A stretch of 5,272 nt of DNA from Clostridia bacterium (lineage in GTDB: Bacteria; Bacillota; Clostridia; Oscillospirales; CAG-272): contig JAGBXH010000320.1 of NCBI GenBank assembly GCA_017629395.1, forward strand, positions 1 through 5,272, read 5' to 3'. The position numbers and the translations under genes are program-made. Position 1 is the stretch's first letter. Each line of letters begins with the position of its first letter. The notes under the pieces were generated by a model. It saw only the letters and a list, made by a program, of their open reading frames with translations. It did no database searches and was not told the DNA's origin. Shown here in pieces: positions 1-5,272 of this stretch.

Positions 1-1184
1 GCGCATCGCTGGTCGTTGTCGGTACCGTAGAGCTGACTCCCGAAATGAAGCAGCCCTTTGAGATCAAGGCAATTTCCGTTGAGGTAGAGGGCACCTCTAC
101 TCCCGATTACCCCCTGCAGAAGAAGCGCCATACGGTCGAGTATCTGCGCGAGCAGGCATATCTGCGTCCCAGAACCAACCTGTTCTCCGCAGTATTCCGT
201 GTACGCAGCGAGGTTGCTTATGCAATCCACACCTTCTTCCACGAGCGCGGATTCGTATACGTACACACCCCTCTGATCACCGCATCCGACTGCGAGGGCG
301 CAGGCGAGATGTTCCGCGTGACCACCATGGATATGGAGAATCCTCCCAAGACCGAGGACGGCAAGATCGATTACTCGCAGGACTTCTTTGGCAAGTCCGC
401 TAACCTGACCGTTTCGGGTCAGCTGGAGGGCGAGACCTACGCTATGGCGTTTGGTAACATCTATACCTTTGGTCCTACCTTCCGTGCTGAGAACTCCAAC
501 ACCGCGCGCCACGCAGCAGAGTTCTGGATGATCGAGCCTGAGATCGCATTTGCCGATCTGAACGACAACATGCAGCTGGCATGGGATATGATCCAGTATA
601 TCATCAAGCACGTGCTGAAAAACTGCGAGCGCGAGCTCAACTTCTTCAACAGCTTTGTTGACAAGACCCTGCTTGAAAGACTCAACACGCTTGCAAAGAG
701 CGAATATAAGAAGGTGACCTATACCGAGGCAGTTGAGCTGCTGTCCAAGTCCGGCGCCGACTTCAAGTATCCCGTATCCTGGGGCTGCGATCTGCAGACC
801 GAGCACGAGAGATACCTGACCGAGCAGGTGTACGGCTGTCCCGTATTCGTCATTGACTATCCCAAGGAGATCAAGTCCTTCTATATGAGACTCAACGACG
901 ACGGCAAGACCGTTGCCGCTATGGACCTGCTGGTTCCTGGTGTCGGTGAGATCATCGGCGGTAGCCAGAGAGAAGAGAGACTGGACGTTCTGCTTGAAAG
1001 AATGGCAGAGTGCAACCTCAAGGAAGAGGACTACTGGTGGTACGTCAACCTGCGCAAGTACGGTGGCACCAAGCACGCAGGCTACGGTCTGGGCTTTGAG
1101 CGTATTATCATGTACTTGACCGGTGTTTCCAACATCCGTGACGTCATTCCTTATCCCAGAACGGTTGGCAACGCAGAATATTAA
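1..1184 (+). CDS. asnS: Asparaginyl-tRNA synthetase, 5'-truncated by window edge
   Basis: Class II aminoacyl-tRNA synthetase that charges tRNA-Asn with asparagine in the cytoplasm. The reading frame is open from the first full codon at base 3, and the upstream residues (ASLVVVGTVELTPE) read as normal synthetase sequence, so the ATG at 45 is an internal methionine, not the start. About 393 residues are visible; the family is usually near 460, so most of the N-terminal OB-fold anticodon-binding domain lies outside. Counting from the codon at 45: motif 1 with the GF...TP core is at about 44-76, the FFGKSANLTVSGQLEGE active-site block at 114-130, motif 2 (FRAENSNTARHAAEF) at 146-160, the GEIIGGSQREER block near 300-315, and motif 3 (GLGFERIIMYLTG) at 348-360. 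The KHAGYGLGFER...NIRDVIPYPR ending marks AsnRS rather than AspRS. Codon choice is strongly biased to GAG, AAG and ATC, fitting a highly expressed gene. Followed directly by a terminator. Confidence 0.97.
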   Translation, partial: ASLVVVGTVELTPEMKQPFEIKAISVEVEGTSTPDYPLQKKRHTVEYLREQAYLRPRTNLFSAVFRVRSEVAYAIHTFFHERGFVYVHTPLITASDCEGAGEMFRVTTMDMENPPKTEDGKIDYSQDFFGKSANLTVSGQLEGETYAMAFGNIYTFGPTFRAENSNTARHAAEFWMIEPEIAFADLNDNMQLAWDMIQYIIKHVLKNCERELNFFNSFVDKTLLERLNTLAKSEYKKVTYTEAVELLSKSGADFKYPVSWGCDLQTEHERYLTEQVYGCPVFVIDYPKEIKSFYMRLNDDGKTVAAMDLLVPGVGEIIGGSQREERLDVLLERMAECNLKEEDYWWYVNLRKYGGTKHAGYGLGFERIIMYLTGVSNIRDVIPYPRTVGNAEY

Positions 1185-1194
1185 TGCATTTTCC

Positions 1195-1223
1195 AAAGCG
1201 GGCGAAAAATTCGCCCGCTTTTT
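1195..1223 (+). terminator. Rho-independent terminator of asnS
   Basis: A perfect 12-bp inverted repeat (AAAGCGGGCGAA at 1195-1206, TTCGCCCGCTTT at 1210-1221) encloses a 3-base AAA loop. It starts 10 bases after the asnS stop codon and its right arm runs into a run of five T (1219-1223). The A-rich left edge pairs with the T-run, so the same hairpin might also work partly on the opposite strand, but no convergent gene is visible to need that. It separates the housekeeping synthetase from the signalling operon that follows. Confidence 0.93.
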
Positions 1224-1254
1224 CTCAAAAACATCATTTTTTTCTAAAACCATC

Positions 1255-1285
1255 GGACAGTTACGTCAAAATGATCGTCTTTATA
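1255..1285 (+). promoter_or_regulatory. Candidate promoter of the sigma factor operon (ECF-like)
   Basis: The 91 bases between the asnS terminator and the sigma gene must hold the operon's promoter, because the upstream transcript is terminated. The best candidate is GGACA (1255-1259), 16 bases, then CGTCT (1276-1280) running into TTATA. This resembles the general ECF promoter shape, with a GGAAC-like -35 and a CGTC -10, and would fit autoregulation by the sigma factor encoded just downstream. No convincing housekeeping TTGACA/TATAAT pair with a 16-18 base spacer is seen here. The match is by eye and is short, so the exact boxes are uncertain. Confidence 0.4.
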
Positions 1286-1314
1286 GGTGAAGGACACTTT
1301 GAAGGAGTGAGAAC

Positions 1315-1899
1315 ATGAAACAAGAAACAGGCTATATGCTCAGCGATGAGGCAATCGTCGAGCTGTATTGGGCGCGGGATGAAGCCGCAATCAAGCATAC
1401 GGACATCAAGTATCGCAGCTATCTGCTCAAAACAGCATATAATATCCTGCAGGATATGCAGGACAGCGAGGAATGCCTTAACGACACCTATTTAGACACT
1501 TGGAATGCCATTCCGCCCGAGAGACCGCGCGTGCTGCAAGCCTTTATCGGCAGAATAACCCGCAATTTAGCCATTGACCGTTACCGTGCCAAGCACCGCA
1601 AAAAAGCCGTTCCGCCGTGCTTTATCGCCTCTCTGGAGGACTTGCAGGGCTGGGCATTGGAGGACGATGACTATGCATCCAGCCAAGAGGCGCAAATGCT
1701 TGCAGACGTGATCAGCACGTGGCTGCGCACGCTGGACGAACGAAAGAGATACGTATTCTTTGCCCGTTATTACGATGCGCAAACCACGCAAGATATCGCG
1801 CAGGTGCTGGGCGTTGCACGATCCACGGTGAATGCGGATATTTCTTATATCAGAGCATCCTTGAAAAGCGCGCTTGAAAAGGAGGGCTATACGGTATGA
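1315..1899 (+). CDS. ECF-type RNA polymerase sigma factor
   Basis: Alternative sigma factor of the extracytoplasmic-function class, 194 aa, directing RNA polymerase to a small set of promoters. Region 2 spans about residues 25-97: the 2.2-like helix that contacts core enzyme is DSEECLNDTYLDTWNAIP (50-67), and the promoter-melting/-10 reading helix is around RITRNLAIDRYRAKHRKK (80-97). A linker rich in acidic residues (about 105-125) leads to region 4 at about 128-186, whose helix-turn-helix is TTQDIAQVLGVARSTVNADI (157-176), which would read the -35 box. Region 3 is absent, as usual for ECF factors. The start is set by AAGGAG at 1302-1307, 7 bases before the ATG; a second Met at residue 8 lacks a binding site. 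The stop overlaps the next start (ATGA, 1896-1899), so the two are translationally coupled, as sigma/anti-sigma pairs usually are. The LSDEAIVELYWARDEAAI opening is typical of a clostridial ECF group. Target genes cannot be told from the window. Confidence 0.93.
   Translation: MKQETGYMLSDEAIVELYWARDEAAIKHTDIKYRSYLLKTAYNILQDMQDSEECLNDTYLDTWNAIPPERPRVLQAFIGRITRNLAIDRYRAKHRKKAVPPCFIASLEDLQGWALEDDDYASSQEAQMLADVISTWLRTLDERKRYVFFARYYDAQTTQDIAQVLGVARSTVNADISYIRASLKSALEKEGYTV
1879..1885 (+). promoter_or_regulatory. Ribosome binding site inside the sigma gene
   Basis: AAGGAGG, a full anti-16S match, lies inside the last codons of the sigma gene, 10 bases before the ATG at 1896. It fixes the start of the downstream membrane protein and, with the ATGA stop/start overlap, indicates coupled translation. 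The membrane partner therefore need not be made only by ribosomes finishing the sigma gene; it can also be initiated independently. Confidence 0.8.
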
Positions 1900-4031
1900 A
1901 AAAAGTGTTATTTGTAGATGCCGTAGGCTTGATCGATACCGATCTGCTGGAGTCCTATGTGGCAATGGATCAAAGACTGCGCAGCTATCAGATAGCGAAA
2001 AAGCGTAAAAGCAAACGATACCTTGTCACTTTGCTGGCAGCCGCACTCGCCATGCTGCTGTGCGTGGCATTGCTTGTCACCTCACTGCCCCTGATCTACG
2101 TCTTCAATGCCGAAAAGATCAACACAGCCGTATCCGAGGGCGTGGAGAATATCCTGTTCCCGCTTGATAAGGAAACCGAAGACGGCGAGGATATCAACCC
2201 CGAGGAACTGCTGATCAATTGGGTCGAATGGAAATTTGCAGAGGAATTCTTCGGGGCACTGGGTGCAGGCACCAAGGATTCTGTGATCGACCAAATGCAG
2301 GCGATGCAAAGCGATGGTATAATGAGCGAGAGCATGCAAAGCCTTGGAGACTTCCTTGCCAAGCTGTATGAGTATTACCTGAAGCATAGGGATGAATCAG
2401 AACAAATACCGGCAGAGACAGAGGAAGAAAGCACCGAAGTCCCTGAAGAAACAACCGAGGATGAGACTCATGACAGCATTCCTTCGAGTGTTGTCACGGG
2501 TGCGGTTTCCTATGTCCGCGACCCGGAGCAAGATTATTGGGTAGTAGAAAGCATTGAAAATTCACGCGAATTGAATGCATTGAATGGTATTGCAAAAATT
2601 GCCGATACGATATATGACATGCCGGTAAAGGTCATTGGAAAGCAAGCTGCCTATAACAATGATCAGCTTAAGGTTGTCCATCTACCCGACACGATTGTAA
2701 GTATTGAAGAGTCGGCATTCAATAATTGTATCAATCTTGCAGAGATTACGCTTTCAAACAATCTTGAAAGTATTGGAGATATGGCGTTTGTTTATTGCGG
2801 AATTGAACTGATAGTCATACCCGATAGCGTGCAAAGTATTGGGCAGGGGGCATTTTCCTACAGCCGACTGCGCAGCGTTAACTTGCCAAACGGCATAACC
2901 GAGATCAGCCAAGGTTGCTTTAGCTGCTGCAGCAGCCTATCGGAGATCATCATTCCGGATACGTGTACACGTATTTCCAATGAAGCGTTTTACCTAAACG
3001 GTGCACTGCAAAGCATTGATCTGCCCGATCAACTCCGGGAGATTGGTACAATGGCGTTTGCAGGCAGTGCTCTGGAGTCTGTTGATCTTCCGCAAAGTGT
3101 TACGTCTATAGGGGAAGATGCATTTAATACCTGCCGTTCGTTGGTGAGCGTCACTCTTTCGGATGGCTTGGAAGCTATACCGGATCGCTGCTTTCACGGT
3201 TGTGAAAAGCTGCGTGATATAAAGCTGCCCGGGGCATGCACAACAATTGACATAGGGGCATTCAATGGATGCGAGTCTCTTGAAGGTATCGATCTGCCTG
3301 ACAGTATTGTAGCCATAAAAGATTCTGCATTTGGTGGTTGTACGAGCTTGAATAACGTTGTGTTCCCCAAAAACCTGAAATCATTAGGTGGCTATGCATT
3401 TGCCGGGTGCATTTCCTTAGAAACCGTTATATTGCCGGAAGGTGTGGAAGATATTGGTGCATATGGATTTCAGTATTGCAGCGCTTTGAATGAATTGAGC
3501 TTGCCAAGCACACTGAAGGCCATTGGCATGGAAGCGTTTGTGATGTGCACGTCTTTAGCTTCGGTTGAGATTCCCGACGGCATCGAAGAGATGGGTGAGC
3601 GAGCGTTCGTGGATTGCTCAAGCTTGCAAAGTGCATACGTGCCTGCTTTTTTGCAAGAATATGAAGGACCGGCTGAGCTGTTCATGGGTTGTACCTCGCT
3701 TAAGGAAGTCACGTTTGGCGCCGGATTTGACGGATGGGATTTATGCACGGGTATGTTCACCAATACAGGACTTGTTGAGATCAGACTCCCTGATACAGTC
3801 GATATGATCGATAGCCGAGTATTCCAGAATTGTGCAAATCTGGAAACGGTATATTTGTCGAAAGCGATCACGCAGATCCACGGAAATGCCTTCAAGGGTT
3901 GCCCTGAACTGAAAGCCATATATTATCCGGGAAGTGTAGCGGATTTCCAAGCAACCGTCAAAGTGTTTGATTACAAAGAATTGATCGGTATCCCCATCAT
4001 TTGTACCGACGGTGAATATGTGTTTGAATAA
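1896..4031 (+). CDS. Putative membrane anti-sigma factor with BspA-type leucine-rich repeat ectodomain
   Basis: Single-pass membrane protein, 711 aa. Residues 1-42 form a basic cytoplasmic head (FVDAVGLIDTDLLESY, then KKRKSKR at 36-41). The D-A-x-G-x-I-D-x-D-L pattern resembles, from memory, the heads of proteins encoded next to clostridial ECF sigma genes. One hydrophobic helix (about 43-68) follows; positive charges before it predict N-in, C-out, with no signal peptidase site evident. Residues 70-167 look helical and match nothing I recognise. Residues 168-198 are an acidic, Thr/Glu/Pro linker. A cap (about 201-245, with a typical IADTIYDMPVKVIG lead-in) opens about 19 LRR_5 repeats of 23 aa (246-682), then a short tail containing one Cys. 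No LPXTG or other wall-sorting signal is seen, so the N-terminal helix is the anchor. The 4-base overlap with the sigma gene supports an anti-sigma/sensor role; this is inference. Alternatively it is only a surface adhesin co-transcribed with the sigma factor. The head lacks the His-x3-Cys-x2-Cys zinc motif of classical anti-sigma factors. Confidence 0.82.
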   Translation: MKKVLFVDAVGLIDTDLLESYVAMDQRLRSYQIAKKRKSKRYLVTLLAAALAMLLCVALLVTSLPLIYVFNAEKINTAVSEGVENILFPLDKETEDGEDINPEELLINWVEWKFAEEFFGALGAGTKDSVIDQMQAMQSDGIMSESMQSLGDFLAKLYEYYLKHRDESEQIPAETEEESTEVPEETTEDETHDSIPSSVVTGAVSYVRDPEQDYWVVESIENSRELNALNGIAKIADTIYDMPVKVIGKQAAYNNDQLKVVHLPDTIVSIEESAFNNCINLAEITLSNNLESIGDMAFVYCGIELIVIPDSVQSIGQGAFSYSRLRSVNLPNGITEISQGCFSCCSSLSEIIIPDTCTRISNEAFYLNGALQSIDLPDQLREIGTMAFAGSALESVDLPQSVTSIGEDAFNTCRSLVSVTLSDGLEAIPDRCFHGCEKLRDIKLPGACTTIDIGAFNGCESLEGIDLPDSIVAIKDSAFGGCTSLNNVVFPKNLKSLGGYAFAGCISLETVILPEGVEDIGAYGFQYCSALNELSLPSTLKAIGMEAFVMCTSLASVEIPDGIEEMGERAFVDCSSLQSAYVPAFLQEYEGPAELFMGCTSLKEVTFGAGFDGWDLCTGMFTNTGLVEIRLPDTVDMIDSRVFQNCANLETVYLSKAITQIHGNAFKGCPELKAIYYPGSVADFQATVKVFDYKELIGIPIICTDGEYVFE
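2631..3941 (+). repeat. About 19 tandem 23-residue leucine-rich repeats (LRR_5/BspA type)
   Basis: The encoded protein repeats with a 69-base period: (S/E/A)IG..AF..C..L..(I/V).LP..(I/L/V). Clear units include SIEESAFNNCINLAEITL, AIKDSAFGGCTSLNNVVF and AIGMEAFVMCTSLASVEI. Most units keep a Cys after the AF pair, the usual LRR_5 position. Units 3, 4 and 7 are one or more residues short and lack or shift the Cys; units 15 to 17 (around PAFLQEYEGPAELFMGC) are irregular. At the DNA level the units have diverged widely, so this is an old array and not a recently expanded one. Such repeats form a curved solenoid that typically binds proteins or surface ligands. Confidence 0.9.
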
Positions 4032-4040
4032 GATTTCCAA

Positions 4041-4076
4041 GCCCCGATGGATTTTTCCGTCGGGGCATCTTTTTTT
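4041..4076 (+). terminator. Rho-independent terminator of the sigma/LRR operon
   Basis: An 11-bp stem (4041-4051 with 4056-4066), GC-rich at its base (GCCCCGA/TCGGGGC) with one internal T-G wobble and a TTTT loop. It is followed after three bases by seven T (4070-4076). It begins 9 bases after the stop codon of the repeat protein. It ends just 9 bases before the next promoter, cleanly insulating the two transcription units. Confidence 0.93.
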
Positions 4077-4085
4077 GCCGTTTAG

Positions 4086-4114
4086 TTGACATTTGTGCGT
4101 ATATTTGATATAAT
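4086..4114 (+). promoter_or_regulatory. Perfect-consensus housekeeping (sigma-A) promoter
   Basis: TTGACA at 4086-4091 and TATAAT at 4109-4114 are separated by exactly 17 bases, the ideal arrangement for the primary sigma factor. Transcription would start near 4121-4122, giving a leader of about 24 bases with the ribosome binding site at 4135-4140. The TTG of the -35 box is in frame with the downstream gene and can be mistaken for a start codon. No operator-like inverted repeat is seen over the promoter, which suggests steady, strong expression of the two downstream genes. Confidence 0.92.
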
Positions 4115-4134
4115 AAATAAAATGATCAATCAAC

Positions 4135-4140
4135 AAGGAG
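4135..4140 (+). promoter_or_regulatory. Ribosome binding site that sets the start at 4146
   Basis: AAGGAG lies 5 bases before the ATG at 4146. The other in-frame options fail: TTG at 4086 is the -35 box and is not transcribed, and ATG at 4122 sits at the predicted transcription start with no binding site ahead of it. Confidence 0.88.
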
Positions 4141-4145
4141 CGCAT

Positions 4146-4718
4146 ATGGAAGAGCAGAAAAAGATACTGAAAAGATCCGATATAGTGCGCACCATAACCG
4201 AGCGCGCGACCGACAAATTTCAGATGATGATATTCGCGGCTTTTGGCGCGTGTGTGCCATTTTTGGTGATGCTGCTTGCGGCAAATTGGATATGGCGCGA
4301 GGTCAATCTTTTGCTTGGCTTTCTTTTTGGTATTATTCCGTGCGCCGCTATTCCCATTTTGCTCATTGGCGGCGTCAAGTTGATCTTTGACATGCATCAA
4401 AAGAAGCACAGCGTTACGCAGGGCGACGTTACCGTGATCATTGACACGCTGACCGAGGTGCGTAAGTGTACGGAAACCTATTACAGCCACAGCACACACA
4501 CGTTAAAAGAAAGCGAATACGACGTGTTTGAATTTGCGCGAGGAAACACCTTTACCATGAAAGAGGGGCTGTGGACAGAGTCCGAGAAAAACCGCGCACG
4601 CGACAAGTTTGGCGTGGGGCAGTCTTTTATTTTAGTGATCTATCAGAAAAAGAGCTGGGAGCTGCAGATGATCTATCCCGAGGCTTTGTACGAATACGTG
4701 GATGATACGGAGGGATAA
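4146..4718 (+). CDS. Two-helix membrane protein of unknown function, first of a paralogous pair
   Basis: Not recognised as a named family. The 190-aa product has a charged N-terminal segment (1-25), two hydrophobic helices (about 27-46 and 53-80) joined by a very short turn containing NWIWRE, and a soluble C-terminal domain of about 105 residues. With both ends on the same side, and KKH after helix 2, the domain is probably cytoplasmic. That domain reads as alternating strands (DVTVIIDTLTEV, EYDVFEFARG, QSFILVIYQKKS) and ends in an acidic tail. It contains LKESEYDVFEFARGNTF (120-136), matched in the next gene, so the two look like diverged duplicates. No catalytic or metal-binding motif stands out. 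The start is the ATG with AAGGAG 5 bases ahead; a longer start would lie in the promoter. Only one base separates its stop codon from the next start, so the two genes form an operon. The best structural guess is a small membrane-anchored beta-rich domain (PH-like or YcxB-like), held weakly. Confidence 0.85.
   Translation: MEEQKKILKRSDIVRTITERATDKFQMMIFAAFGACVPFLVMLLAANWIWREVNLLLGFLFGIIPCAAIPILLIGGVKLIFDMHQKKHSVTQGDVTVIIDTLTEVRKCTETYYSHSTHTLKESEYDVFEFARGNTFTMKEGLWTESEKNRARDKFGVGQSFILVIYQKKSWELQMIYPEALYEYVDDTEG
4709..4714 (+). promoter_or_regulatory. Ribosome binding site that sets a GTG start at 4720
   Basis: GGAGGG, inside the last codons of the preceding gene, lies 5 bases before the GTG at 4720. 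The first in-frame ATG (4756) has no such site, so GTG is the better start and adds 12 residues of charged N-terminus like that of the upstream paralogue. Confidence 0.75.
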
Positions 4719-4719
4719 C

Positions 4720-5272
4720 GTGCAAGAAGACAGAAGAGAAGTCATTACAAGGGAAATGCTGCTCAAAAAATTCAACCGTGGCGCGTATTTTTATTTCCCG
4801 ATATACGGCGCGGCAGGTGTGGTCACCGTAATCGTGTTTGCGGTCTTTGCATCAAAATTTGCAGGGGAGCTTGCAAAGCAGCCCGCAGATCAAGCGGTGG
4901 GGTTTATGGCGTTTTGCGGCGTTGTCATGCTGGCGCTGGCAGCGGTATGCGCGTATCTGATATATAAAACGGTCATGCTGATCCGCGCGGTCAAAAACGA
5001 GGACGGCTCGCAGGTCGTTATCGAGCGCGCCAAGTTTTTAAGCTTCGTGGAGTTTGACCCGTGGCATTCTTTGCGGGATTACGGTTATGACGTCGTCACC
5101 TTTGAGGGCGGCAAGGAATATCGCATTTACCACGATAAGCGAAGCGGCTCGAGCTGCTCGTCAAGATTATCGGTCTGGCTGCAGCTTTCCGAGTACGGGG
5201 ACACCTATATTATTGTGACAATGAAGAACGATCCGCAAACGGTCGTGGATTTGTACAGCGAAAAGTTCTTTA
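4720..5272 (+). CDS. Two-helix membrane protein of unknown function, second of the pair, 3'-truncated by window edge
   Basis: The open frame runs from a GTG start to the window end without a stop, giving 184 visible residues. Layout repeats that of the upstream gene: charged N-terminus (1-22, QEDRREVITREMLLKKF), two hydrophobic helices (about 23-46 and 60-88), then a beta-rich soluble domain. The stretch LRDYGYDVVTFEGGKEY (118-134) aligns without gaps to LKESEYDVFEFARGNTF of the upstream protein, sharing L, YDV, F and G at the same spacing. The strand GDTYIIVTMKND near 160-171 matches GQSFILVIYQKK there. The loop between the helices is longer here (about 14 residues, AGELAKQPADQAVG). A short Ser/Cys-rich segment (RSGSSCSSRL, 141-150) sits between the two matched strands. 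By comparison with the paralogue, the end should be only a few residues beyond the window. Start at GTG is supported by GGAGGG 5 bases upstream; one base separates it from the previous stop. Function unknown. Confidence 0.85.
   Translation, partial: MQEDRREVITREMLLKKFNRGAYFYFPIYGAAGVVTVIVFAVFASKFAGELAKQPADQAVGFMAFCGVVMLALAAVCAYLIYKTVMLIRAVKNEDGSQVVIERAKFLSFVEFDPWHSLRDYGYDVVTFEGGKEYRIYHDKRSGSSCSSRLSVWLQLSEYGDTYIIVTMKNDPQTVVDLYSEKFF

Noticed and set aside
45..47. ATG at 45 as the start of asnS
   Set aside because: The frame is open to the window edge, the residues before it continue the synthetase sequence, and the protein would lack its anticodon-binding domain. The gene is cut by the window rather than short.
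1263..1278. Imperfect dyad ACGTCAAAATGATCGT as an operator
   Set aside because: Only three outer pairs match before mismatches, so it is no better than chance and overlaps the candidate promoter spacer.
1567..1965. 132-aa open frame on the - strand over the sigma gene
   Set aside because: It is antisense to the conserved regions 2 and 4 of the sigma factor, with no ribosome binding site recognised and no protein family resemblance.
3565..3807. 80-aa + strand frame inside the repeat gene, and similar small frames within it
   Set aside because: They lie wholly inside the leucine-rich repeat coding region in other frames and have no family character.
2631..3941. Tandem repeats as a CRISPR or recently amplified DNA array
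   Set aside because: The 69-base periodicity exists only at the protein level; DNA units are strongly diverged, have no identical spacer-flanking repeats and encode a continuous protein.
3741..4499. 252-aa open frame on the - strand
   Set aside because: It runs across the end of the repeat gene, a terminator, a consensus promoter and a ribosome binding site, all of which are well supported on the + strand. Its translation is rich in His, Arg and Cys without domain character, as expected of a shadow frame.

Overview
This 5.3 kb window looks like chromosomal DNA from a low-to-mid GC Gram-positive bacterium, most likely of class Clostridia (a gut Oscillospiraceae-like lineage is my best guess). 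The reasons are the strong AAGGAG-type ribosome binding sites, a perfect TTGACA-N17-TATAAT promoter, U-tailed hairpin terminators, a sigma factor of the type common in clostridial genomes, and a BspA-type leucine-rich repeat surface protein. The taxonomic call is inference; no rRNA or other decisive marker is present. All recognised genes are on the + strand and the window is densely coded.

Layout. (1) Bases 1-1184 hold the 3' part of the asparaginyl-tRNA synthetase gene (asnS), closed by a perfect 12-bp hairpin terminator. (2) Bases 1315-4031 hold a two-gene operon: an ECF-type sigma factor (194 aa), overlapped by 4 bases with a 711-aa single-pass membrane protein. That protein has a short basic cytoplasmic head resembling the anti-sigma heads of clostridial sigma/anti-sigma pairs, one membrane helix, an unidentified helical stretch, an acidic linker, and about 19 BspA-type leucine-rich repeats outside the cell. 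A second hairpin terminator follows. (3) From 4086 a consensus housekeeping promoter drives two overlapping-in-style small membrane proteins (190 aa, and at least 184 aa running off the window). Both have two membrane helices and a similar soluble C-terminal domain, so they look like diverged tandem paralogues of unknown function.

How it works together. The asnS gene is an unrelated housekeeping neighbour. The central pair is best read as a transmembrane signalling unit: the repeat protein would hold the sigma factor at the membrane and release it when its repeat domain meets a ligand, surface or stress outside. This is inferred from gene order, translational coupling, topology and the head sequence, not from any demonstrated activity. 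The most unusual point is the joining of a very short, non-zinc anti-sigma-like head to a large leucine-rich repeat ectodomain, with base composition changing along the gene. The two downstream membrane proteins have their own promoter and are probably independent of the sigma pair.
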